A DNA stretch of 64,000 bases from Psychromonas sp. Urea-02u-13 (lineage in GTDB: Bacteria; Pseudomonadota; Gammaproteobacteria; Enterobacterales; Psychromonadaceae), in assembly GCF_002835995.1 (NCBI RefSeq), contig NZ_PJBZ01000034.1:39296-103295 (forward strand). Direction: 5' to 3'. This document shows positions 57,564 to 64,000 of the stretch, piece by piece; the first letter of the stretch is position 1; each line of letters begins with the position of its first letter. The position numbers and the translations under genes are program-made. The notes below the pieces were generated by a model, which saw only the letters and a list, made by a program, of their open reading frames with translations, had not been told where the DNA came from and did no database searches.

Positions 57564-58353
57564 TTCAACGCCGATGAATAAAATAGCCATACAGCTTAAA
57601 AGCAAAGAGAGTGTCACGCATCGATTGATTCGCTTATTGATTAGCGCCGGTGTGATCATTGCGTTATGGCAGGCGATTGTTATCTACTTTGAAATGCCTT
57701 CATTCATTTTACCGAGCCCCTTTGATGTGTTTGTTAAACTCTTCGAAAGATATCAGGTATTGCTTAAACACAGTTGGGTGACCACGCAAGAAATCGTATT
57801 AGGCTTACTGCTGGGTGTGAGCATGGGACTGTTATTTGCATTACAAATGTTGCTCTTTAAACCCGTAAAACGCTGGTTATTACCGATTTTAATTGCCAGT
57901 CAGGCGATTCCGGTGTTTGCTCTCGCGCCAATATTAATGCTCTGGCTTGGTTACGGCATAGCATCAAAAATCGTCATGGCCGCGTTAATCATCTTTTTCC
58001 CTATTACCACTTGTTGTTACGACGGATTACGTAATACCCCTGTGGGTTACCTTGATCTCGCGAAAACAATGGGCGCCAGTAAATGGCAAATGTTACGTCA
58101 CATTCAATTCCCTGCCGCGTTACCGACCTTAGCGTCTGGTATTCGTGTTGCCGTGGTGATTGCACCTATTGGCGCCGTTGCGGGTGAGTGGGTTGGCTCA
58201 AGTGAAGGGTTGGGCTATCTGATGTTACATGCCAATGCCCGTATGATGATCGATGAAATGTTTGCTGCTTTATTTATCCTATCTGCCTTATCGGTAACGC
58301 TGTATTTTGTTGCCGATAAGTTATTAAAAAAACTGATTAACTGGGAAGTGTAA
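57556..58353 (+). CDS. thiX: Pyrimidine-precursor ABC transporter permease
   Basis: A 265-residue inner-membrane permease of the SsuC/TauC type with about six helices. The EAA loop (RNTPVGYLDLAKTMGASKWQMLRHIQFPAALPTLASGIRVA) binds the ATPase. It lies between thiZ and thiY in the riboswitch operon, so it probably carries HMP or a formylamino- or aminopyrimidine. Which of these cannot be told from sequence. Confidence 0.93.
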   Translation: MRDSTPMNKIAIQLKSKESVTHRLIRLLISAGVIIALWQAIVIYFEMPSFILPSPFDVFVKLFERYQVLLKHSWVTTQEIVLGLLLGVSMGLLFALQMLLFKPVKRWLLPILIASQAIPVFALAPILMLWLGYGIASKIVMAALIIFFPITTCCYDGLRNTPVGYLDLAKTMGASKWQMLRHIQFPAALPTLASGIRVAVVIAPIGAVAGEWVGSSEGLGYLMLHANARMMIDEMFAALFILSALSVTLYFVADKLLKKLINWEV

Positions 58354-58444
58354 TTAGAAAATCAACATAATTTACAATAACGATAACTATATTAATAACA
58401 CCTAACACCCAAAACACTAACAATAGAAAGACTAAGGACGTTAA

Positions 58445-59401
58445 ATGAAAAAAACTACTATTTTGAGTGCGATTGCACTAGCAACAAGCATGCTATCAGC
58501 AACGGCTCAAGCAGAAACCAAGCAACTTACATTAATGCTAGATTGGTTTGTTAACCCGAATCATGGCCCCATTGTTATTGCGAAAGAGCGCGGTTACTTT
58601 AAAGCGCAAGGCATAGATGTCATCATTCAAGAGCCGGCAGACCCAAGCATGCCACCTAAACTTGTGGCTGCTAACAAAGTGGATTTAGCGATCACTTATC
58701 AGCCAAACTTAACCATTGATGTGGCAGCTGGTTTACCATTAATTCGCTCAGCGACCTTGATTGCGACGCCGTTAAATGCCTTGATGATAATAGACAGTGA
58801 AAAGAACAAGGTAAAAACCTTAGCGGACCTAAAAGGTAAAAAAATTGGTATTGCGATGGCAGGTAACGAAGAAGCATCAATCGGCACTATGCTCGCCACT
58901 GCGGGTGTTAAATACGATGAAGTTCAAATCATTAATGTTGGTTGGGCACTTTCTTCTTCAGTGGCATCGGGCAAAGTGGATGCAATTTGGGGCGGATTAC
59001 GTAACTTTGAAACCAACCAACTTGCGCTTGAAGGCTTTAAATCAAAAGCCTTTTTCCCAGAAGAGCACGGTGTGCCGGTGTATGACGAATTAGTCATTGT
59101 TGCTAATGCCAATACCTACGATAAAGCCACTATCATCGCTTTTAATAAAGCCATCGAACAAGCTGCGATTTATATCGTTAATCACCCTGACGCGGCTTGG
59201 AAAGAGTTTGTTGCCTATGCACCCGATACACTTAACAACGAGTTAAACAAACGTGCATGGCGCGATACGTTAACGCGTTTTGCATTACGTCCATCAGCGA
59301 TTGACCTTAAACGTTACGATGATTATGCACAGTTTATGTATTCAGCAAAAATCATTAAAACGTTACCAAAAGCACAAGATTACATTCCTAATTTTCAGTA
59401 A
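58445..59401 (+). CDS. thiY: Pyrimidine-precursor substrate-binding protein
   Basis: Periplasmic binding protein of the NMT1/THI5-like family. The 318 residues begin with a signal peptide (MKKTTILSAIALATSMLSATAQA), followed by LTLMLDWFVNPNHGPIVIAKERGYFKAQGIDV, which is the family's ligand-cleft start, and later the DLKGKKIGIAMAGNEE block. ThiY of Bacillus binds formylaminopyrimidine. The mature protein could bind that or HMP itself. The fold is shared with the yeast HMP synthase, but the transporter context settles the role. Confidence 0.92.
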   Translation: MKKTTILSAIALATSMLSATAQAETKQLTLMLDWFVNPNHGPIVIAKERGYFKAQGIDVIIQEPADPSMPPKLVAANKVDLAITYQPNLTIDVAAGLPLIRSATLIATPLNALMIIDSEKNKVKTLADLKGKKIGIAMAGNEEASIGTMLATAGVKYDEVQIINVGWALSSSVASGKVDAIWGGLRNFETNQLALEGFKSKAFFPEEHGVPVYDELVIVANANTYDKATIIAFNKAIEQAAIYIVNHPDAAWKEFVAYAPDTLNNELNKRAWRDTLTRFALRPSAIDLKRYDDYAQFMYSAKIIKTLPKAQDYIPNFQ

Positions 59402-59431
59402 AACCAATCTCACACTAAATAGAGTCGAACT

Positions 59432-60094
59432 ATGAATCATCAAGATCTCATTAATGCATGTCGCCAAGATTGGGATGCATACACAAAACATGCCTTTGTA
59501 GAGCAATTAGCACAAGGCACGTTAGCACAGCCATGTTTCTTACATTACCTGAAACAAGACTTTTTGTTTCTTAAGCAATATGCACGTGCTCATGCCTTAG
59601 TCATTTACAAGGCACGTACGTTAGCGGATATGCGTAACGCCTTACCGAGTGTGCATGCATTATTAGATTCTGAAATTGGCCACCATGTAAGCTATTGCGC
59701 AAACTGGGGGCTGACTGAGTCAGACTTGGAAGCTGAAGACGAAGATTTTGGCACGGTTGCTTATACACGTTATGTACTGGATTCGGGCATGCAAGGCGAT
59801 ATTGTTGATTTATATGCAGCACTCGCACCGTGCTCTATTGGTTATGCAGAAATTGGGCGTAACTTAAGAGATGATAAAAATACTAAGCGAGAGAATAACC
59901 CTTTTGAAAGTTGGATTGCGCTTTATGGCTGTGATGAATTTCAAGAGGGCGTTAAACAAGGTACACAACATATCGATACGTTATTAGCCGAGATTGATGT
60001 AAACAGTCAACGTGGACAAGACTTAATTAAAGTATTCAAAACAGCAACACGCATGGAAGTGGCTTTTTGGCAGCAAGGTTTAGACAAACGCTAA
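59432..60094 (+). CDS. tenA: Aminopyrimidine aminohydrolase TenA
   Basis: Hydrolyses 4-amino-5-aminomethyl-2-methylpyrimidine (a thiamine breakdown product) to HMP. The 220-residue, all-helical protein keeps the acidic D43 in LKQDFLFLKQYA, the nucleophile C134 in LAPCSIGYAEIG and E209 in the C-terminal MEVAFWQQGL. This is the Cys-containing TenA_C class. It follows thiY in the operon, which fits salvage of imported pyrimidines. The YlmB deformylase that would act before it on formylaminopyrimidine is not in the window. Confidence 0.95.
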   Translation: MNHQDLINACRQDWDAYTKHAFVEQLAQGTLAQPCFLHYLKQDFLFLKQYARAHALVIYKARTLADMRNALPSVHALLDSEIGHHVSYCANWGLTESDLEAEDEDFGTVAYTRYVLDSGMQGDIVDLYAALAPCSIGYAEIGRNLRDDKNTKRENNPFESWIALYGCDEFQEGVKQGTQHIDTLLAEIDVNSQRGQDLIKVFKTATRMEVAFWQQGLDKR

Positions 60095-60162
60095 ATGCGA
60101 TTTTTATTTATGCATGTTATTGATTAACTGCTATTTATTATTTACTCATTAGGAACGCTATT

Positions 60163-60966
60163 ATGAATCAAAATGTAGGTTTATTAGTTAACACTATTTC
60201 CGCCGCGTTGACAGCATTACGTGAGCAAAAACCGCTGGTGGTTAATATCACCAACTATGTGGTGATGAATAATAGCGCGAATGCGTTATTGGCGATTGGC
60301 GCTTCACCTATCATGGCGCATTCTCGTCAAGAAATGGCTGAAATGATGTCTTTTGCGGGCGCACTAGTGATTAATATTGGCACCTTAGACAGTCAATGGA
60401 CAGCACGTATGCTGTTTGCCGTTGAACAAGCCAATACGAATAATAAGCTGGTGGTACTTGATCCGGTGGGCTGTGGTGCGAGTCTGTTACGCACTGAGTT
60501 TTCACGCCAAATAGCAAAAAACGCCAATAAGTTAATCATACGTGGTAATGCCTCTGAAATTATCGCCTTAGTGGGGGAAAAAGCACAGAGCAAAGGCGTT
60601 GATTCACTAGATAGTAGTGAAGCCGCTGTAGGGGCTGCACGTTATTTAGTAGAAACCTACCACTGTAATGTGGTGGTTTCTGGTGCAACAGACTTCATCA
60701 TCACTGCGGATAATCAAGTTAAGCTCAATAATGGCCACGCAATGATGCCTCATGTTACAGGCATGGGATGTTCATTAAGTGCGCTGACGGGCGCATTTGC
60801 AGCCGTTGGTGAAGAAACGGGATTAGCAGCTGCTGCTGTTTTTGGTGTGGCAGGTGAAATCGCTGCTGAGCAATCAAAAGGGCCGGGCAGTTTGCAACTG
60901 AACTTATTGGATGCTTTGTATCAGCTAGATGAAGCCACATTGAGTGCACGTTTAAAATTGTCGTAA
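60163..60966 (+). CDS. thiM: Hydroxyethylthiazole kinase
   Basis: Phosphorylates the salvaged thiazole alcohol. The 267-residue ribokinase-like protein shows [32 protein letters not shown] at the N-terminus, LDPVGCGAS and RGNASEI, and the anion hole [15 protein letters not shown] with the catalytic Cys. With thiD and thiE it completes the salvage route. A strong terminator follows it. Confidence 0.96.
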   Translation: MNQNVGLLVNTISAALTALREQKPLVVNITNYVVMNNSANALLAIGASPIMAHSRQEMAEMMSFAGALVINIGTLDSQWTARMLFAVEQANTNNKLVVLDPVGCGASLLRTEFSRQIAKNANKLIIRGNASEIIALVGEKAQSKGVDSLDSSEAAVGAARYLVETYHCNVVVSGATDFIITADNQVKLNNGHAMMPHVTGMGCSLSALTGAFAAVGEETGLAAAAVFGVAGEIAAEQSKGPGSLQLNLLDALYQLDEATLSARLKLS

Positions 60967-61029
60967 ACTGATTATTGTAAATCGAAAGCTGTAAACCGAA
61001 AGCCGTAAACAGGTTCTCAGAAAAACCAG

Positions 61030-61068
61030 CGATGCACTTTTAATCGATTTAAAAGTGCATCGTTTTTT
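61030..61068 (+). terminator. Terminator after thiM
   Basis: Perfect inverted repeat CGATGCACTTTTAA / TTTAAAAGTGCATCG-type stem (61030-61062) followed by six T. It separates thiM from thiE within the thi gene run, so thiE either depends on read-through or has its own promoter. Confidence 0.93.
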
Positions 61069-61108
61069 ACGGACTCTGTTTTCTAGCAAGCTTTGTTGGT
61101 TACAATCC

Positions 61109-61180
61109 CTGTTTTCTAAAAGCTCTCTATTTTCTAAGTAATCCCTATTTTTAAACAATCCCTGTTATTCTAAATAAACC
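61109..61180 (+). repeat. Four 18-base tandem repeats between thiM and thiE
   Basis: Imperfect repeats of the type CCCTGTTTTCTAARNRNT run head to tail about four times, with a period of 17-18 bases, and end about 17 bases before the thiE start. A related but more distant copy starts near 61076. Confidence 0.8.
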
Positions 61181-61196
61181 CTTAATCATTTAAAAA

Positions 61197-61829
61197 GTGA
61201 GTCTCTCTGTGAATCCATACCGTTTATATTTAGTCACCGATGATCAACAAGACTTAGCAACCCTCACGCACGTCGTTAAAGAGGCCGTTGCGGGTGGCGT
61301 GACTATGGTGCAAGTACGAGAAAAGCAGGGCGACATTCGCGCTTTTATCGACACCGCCTTGGCTGTAAAAAAGGTGTTAAAAGACACTGGTGTCGCGTTA
61401 ATCATTAACGATAGAGTCGATGTTGCTTTGGCCGTTGATGCAGAAGGTGTGCATCTTGGGCAATCGGATATGCCGGCTGCAATGGCGCGCCACTTAATTG
61501 GCCCTGATAAATTATTGGGTTTATCGATTGAGACAGAACAACAGTTGCAAGACGCAGAATCGTTACCTATCGACTATATCGGCCTAAGCGCTATTTTTGC
61601 CACGTCAACAAAAACCAATATTAAAAAAGAGTGGGGCATTGAGGGGCTAGCGATGGCCGTTAAAAAAAGCTCGTTTCCTACGGTCGCAATAGGCGGTATT
61701 AATGCCACGAATCTTGGCGATATTATCGCAACAGGGGTAGATGGTGTTGCGCTAGTTTCTGCAATTTGTCATGCAGATGACCCGCAACAAGCCGCTCGGT
61801 ATTTTAAGGGGTTGTTGTCGGCTAAGTAA
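61197..61829 (+). CDS. thiE: Thiamine-phosphate synthase
   Basis: Joins HMP-PP and thiazole phosphate to thiamine phosphate. The 210-residue TIM-barrel starts at a GTG (MSLSVNPYRLYLVTDD), has VTMVQVREKQGD for the pyrophosphate site, IINDRVDVALAVDAEGVHLGQSDMP, the GLSAIFATSTK loop and the AIGGINATN and VALVSAICHADDP strands. No strong ribosome site precedes the GTG; a second GTG at 61209 is possible. It ends the thiamine cluster. Confidence 0.95.
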   Translation: MSLSVNPYRLYLVTDDQQDLATLTHVVKEAVAGGVTMVQVREKQGDIRAFIDTALAVKKVLKDTGVALIINDRVDVALAVDAEGVHLGQSDMPAAMARHLIGPDKLLGLSIETEQQLQDAESLPIDYIGLSAIFATSTKTNIKKEWGIEGLAMAVKKSSFPTVAIGGINATNLGDIIATGVDGVALVSAICHADDPQQAARYFKGLLSAK

Positions 61830-62201
61830 TAGGTACGCTTTACTTATTTAAATTCTATTTGCAATAGCGCAGACTACTATTGAGCTGACTGCATTGTAGC
61901 TTGTCTTCTTTGTCGGTAATCGTTATAAATTTTTTAAAAAACGAAATAAAATAACTATGTTTATATACAGTCCTTTGTTTTTCTGTATTTCCACACATTA
62001 TCTTCAGCTAAATAGGAAAGTTTCTGTATTTTGTGCAATTTTAGATCAAGTAAAAAGCGCCAATAGATTGATATTAAATAAATATATTGTATTGTGGTAT
62101 TCTATAAATTTACATATTAGATAGTTTAATTCTCTTGTCAAAATATAGAATTTTTCTATCTAATACGCTGTTATATTTCATGAGATCTGTTCGGAGTTTC
62201 A
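61830..62201. other. Gap between thiE and the first cassette gene
   Basis: Very AT-rich, no gene and no integrase. It holds an imperfect stem-loop, ATTAGATAG at 62116-62124 with CTATCTAAT at 62156-62164 and inner AATTCT / AGAATT. Just after it, GTTATAT at 62170-62176 matches the core at the end of the first attC below and is a candidate 5' cassette boundary. The 31 bases from there to the ATG would be the cassette's leader, with CGGAG as ribosome site. Confidence 0.5.
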
Positions 62202-62975
62202 ATGTCTGATGTACTACCAAGTATTTTAACTTTTTTAGAAGTTGGATTTAGACCTATTATTCTTACTTTTGCCGCTTTATTAGGTCTATATTTTTCATTT
62301 AAAAAGATAGGTACGTCTGTTGAAGTACAATACTCAACTATAATCGACACATTTTATCCTGAGAGAATCCGGAGTATTGTACTAACCAATCATAAAGACA
62401 AGGTTGTCCCTATATGGGGTATTCAAGCTGTTTTAGAAAATAGTCATAAAATATCTTTATCCGAATATAGCGAACCCAAATTATTAAAGCCCTATGAAAC
62501 AATGAAGTTAGAATTTGAAAAATATTCAGACTTAATTGTAGGTAGGGACAGCTTTGAACCAAATTTTGTTTTTGGTAAAGTTGATATATTTTTAGACAAT
62601 GGTAAAAAGTTTAAAAAATGCAAAACGTCTTCAAAAACGAAGCGAGAGCTACCTTTTCAAAAAATATCTGTGAGTAAAACAAAATTTGACGATATTGTAA
62701 TTACTAAATATATGGCTTTTATATTGGTTTATGTAATTGATGGCGTGACAAAAACAGCATTAATTGGGAAAAGTGGCTTTATTACTAACGAGTGGGGGTT
62801 CAGCTTTAATTCGTTTGGTGAAAATGTGAGTGAGAAAACTATTGTCGAAGGCATTGAAAAACTAGGGCTTCATCAGCTATTTACCAACTATATTTGCTAC
62901 AAAATTGAATATCCTCACATCGATTATGCATTTAGAATGTTACCTGACAAAGCGTGTAGCTTAAATGAAATATAA
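62202..62975 (+). CDS. Cassette-borne membrane-anchored protein of unknown function
   Basis: I do not recognise this 257-residue protein. It has one N-terminal hydrophobic segment (VGFRPIILTFAALLGLYFSF) and a basic, probably cytosolic body. The body has a beta-strand pattern resembling an Ig-like or C2-like fold (YSTIIDTFYPERIRSIVLTNHKDKVVPIWGIQAVLE) and ends with a Cys-containing helix. CGGAG lies before the ATG, and the stop codon lies inside the attC site, which is typical of cassette genes. The codon use is AT-rich. Confidence 0.85.
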   Translation: MSDVLPSILTFLEVGFRPIILTFAALLGLYFSFKKIGTSVEVQYSTIIDTFYPERIRSIVLTNHKDKVVPIWGIQAVLENSHKISLSEYSEPKLLKPYETMKLEFEKYSDLIVGRDSFEPNFVFGKVDIFLDNGKKFKKCKTSSKTKRELPFQKISVSKTKFDDIVITKYMAFILVYVIDGVTKTALIGKSGFITNEWGFSFNSFGENVSEKTIVEGIEKLGLHQLFTNYICYKIEYPHIDYAFRMLPDKACSLNEI

Positions 62976-63067
62976 CAAGGCAATTAAACGGAAAATTACA
63001 GTTGGCTGTTTTTCGTGCCTCAAACATTATAGCCAACTATAATTTTCCGCTTATTGCGGCGTTATAT
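62970..63067 (+). other. attC recombination site 1
   Basis: Begins ATATAAC and ends GTTATAT, which are complementary cores. The inner arms CGGAAAATTACAGTTGGCT and AGCCAACTATAATTTTCCG pair with one mismatch across 98 bases, with a short loop between. This is the VCR-like attC fold. Confidence 0.93.
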
Positions 63068-63574
63068 GTCGCTACTTTTAAGGTTGTGTTTTAGTTTCTC
63101 ATATACGCTTTGTTTACTGTTTTACCATGTTGTTTGCGAAGATTTTCTCAAATAGAAAAGCTTAAAAGTAGCGTCGATTGCGCCGTAGATTTGATTGGTT
63201 AACTTGTATTTCGTCAATCTGCTAATCGTGGTGTTTTGGTTGTCTCAATTAGCTTTTTTTTCAATTCGTTAACTAGTTTTTTAATTGAGTATTTAAAATC
63301 CCAAAGGGTAGTTTTAACCGTTCATAAACTGTTTAAATATTAGTTTTGTGTCATCTTCGTAAAGTGTTTTCTACGGAGTTCAAAGTTAATAATTAAGTGG
63401 CTTTAAATCGTGGTGGTTTGCTTTATCATTCCATGTCGTTATGTACTTGTATTATCAGAGGTTTCAAACTGATCGCGAGCATCTAACAAGCACTTTAAAC
63501 GGAACAAAAACAGTTGGCTATTGTTCGTTCCTCACAAAATTATAGCCAACATTTTTTGTCCGCTTAAGTGGGCG
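63062..63574 (+). mobile_element. Cassette 2, without a long reading frame
   Basis: A 513-base cassette. No ORF of 60 codons or more is found on either strand. A perfect 13-base inverted repeat (CGCTACTTTTAAG 63070-63082, CTTAAAAGTAGCG 63161-63173) encloses about 80 bases next to the left end. The right 120 bases are nearly the same as in cassette 3. Confidence 0.85.
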
Positions 63575-63580
63575 TTAGAT
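63481..63580 (+). other. attC recombination site 2
   Basis: ATCTAAC at the left and GTTAGAT at the right, with CGGAACAAAAACAGTTGGCTA pairing with TAGCCAACATTTTTTGTCCG (some mismatches). Same fold as attC 1, slightly different sequence. Confidence 0.92.
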
Positions 63581-64000
63581 GTCGCTACCTTTTAGGGTAT
63601 GTTTTAGTTTTTCGTATACGTTTTGGCTAAGGTATTATCATGCTGTTTGTAGAGATTACCTAAAATAGAAAAGCTTAAAAGTAGCGTTGATTGTGCCGTT
63701 ACTTTGATTGGTGAAATTTCTAATTCGTCAATCTAAAAATCGCAGTGTTTTTGTTTCTGAATTAGCTTAACTTTCAATTCATCAACTATTTTTTGGTTTG
63801 AGTATTTGAAATCTAAAAGGGTGGTTTTAAAAGTTCGTAAACTGTTTGATTATTAGTTTTGTCTGAATCTCGTAACGTGTTTTCTACGGAGTTCAAAGTT
63901 AATAATTAAGTGGCTTTAAATCGTGGTGGTTTGCTTTAGTATTCCATTTCGTTATGTACTTGTATTATCAGAGGTTTCAAACTGATCGCGAGCATCTAAC
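63575..64000 (+). mobile_element. Cassette 3, paralogue of cassette 2, without a long reading frame
   Basis: Shares its whole length with cassette 2. The left inverted repeat is kept, with a one-base bulge (CGCTACCTTTTAG 63583-63595, CTTAAAAGTAGCG 63674-63686). The third attC begins with ATCTAAC at 63994 and is cut by the window edge. Confidence 0.85.
63994..64000 (+). other. attC recombination site 3, truncated by the window edge
   Basis: Only the left core ATCTAAC is visible, preceded by the same GATCGCGAGC as at attC 2. Confidence 0.75.

Larger units (their letters stand above)
62171..64000 (+). mobile_element. Integron-type gene cassette array, left part
   Basis: At least three cassettes in the same direction: one with a CDS (62202-62975) and two without a long frame. 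They are separated by two full attC sites (62970-63067 and 63481-63580) and a third begins at 63994-64000, cut by the window edge. No intI gene is visible. The array may be integrase-less (a CALIN) or its integrase may lie outside the window. Base composition is more AT-rich than in the housekeeping genes. Confidence 0.87.

Noticed and set aside
61830..64000. Integron integrase
   Set aside because: No tyrosine recombinase frame is present on either strand between thiE and the window end.

Overview
The window is AT-rich bacterial DNA and looks like the chromosome of a marine gammaproteobacterium close to Psychromonas or other Vibrio/Alteromonas relatives. That placement is inferred from protein flavour and gene order (gltA | sdhCDAB-sucABCD, a VCA0006-type YebC protein, DUF1415, DUF3149, Bax, SlyD-like FKBP, thiamine salvage genes). 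It was not tested by a search.

Layout. 1-1770: the 5' part of aat and then gltA, both on the minus strand. 2144-11691: the TCA operon sdhCDAB-sucABCD. 11692-12736: a repeat-rich gap in which the sucD 3' end and its terminator are present three times, followed by palindromic CACGAAGGCACGAAG repeats. 12737-20751: a DEAD-box helicase, a HelD-like helicase with a nuclease-like insert and zinc ribbons, a DUF1415 protein and a dCACHE-GGDEF-EAL protein. 21226-28291: ackA, an RND efflux pair and nagK. 28523-34932: a four-gene SMC/MksBEFG (Wadjet-like) plasmid-defence operon. 35031-38036: a GH18 protein without a signal peptide, a SlyD-like FKBP, a glutaredoxin and a Bax-like glucosaminidase. 38153-44323 (minus): DUF2057, DUF748, an acyltransferase, a 52-residue DUF3149 protein and the YebC-like protein. 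44474-48409: a MoxR / DUF58 / transglutaminase operon. 48455-55247: FapA, SelO, RidA, a REP-like repeat block, a YgjP-type metallopeptidase and NAD malic enzyme. 55702-61829: a TPP riboswitch followed by thiD-thiZXY-tenA-thiM-thiE. 61830-64000: integron-type gene cassettes with attC sites.

How the genes work together. gltA, sdh and suc cover much of the oxidative TCA cycle, and maeA and ackA feed carbon in or out. The thi cluster imports and salvages pyrimidine and thiazole precursors, joins them to thiamine phosphate and is controlled by TPP; no de novo thiC or thiG is seen. The Mks/Wadjet operon is the clear defence system. It is read in the order B-E-F-G rather than the common F-E-B-G (JetA-B-C-D).

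The least explained part is the right end. One cassette encodes an unrecognised membrane-anchored protein. The next two are paralogous, lack any substantial ORF, share a nearly identical 3' block and carry a long inverted repeat, so they may encode structured RNAs or promoters rather than proteins. No integrase gene is visible in the window.
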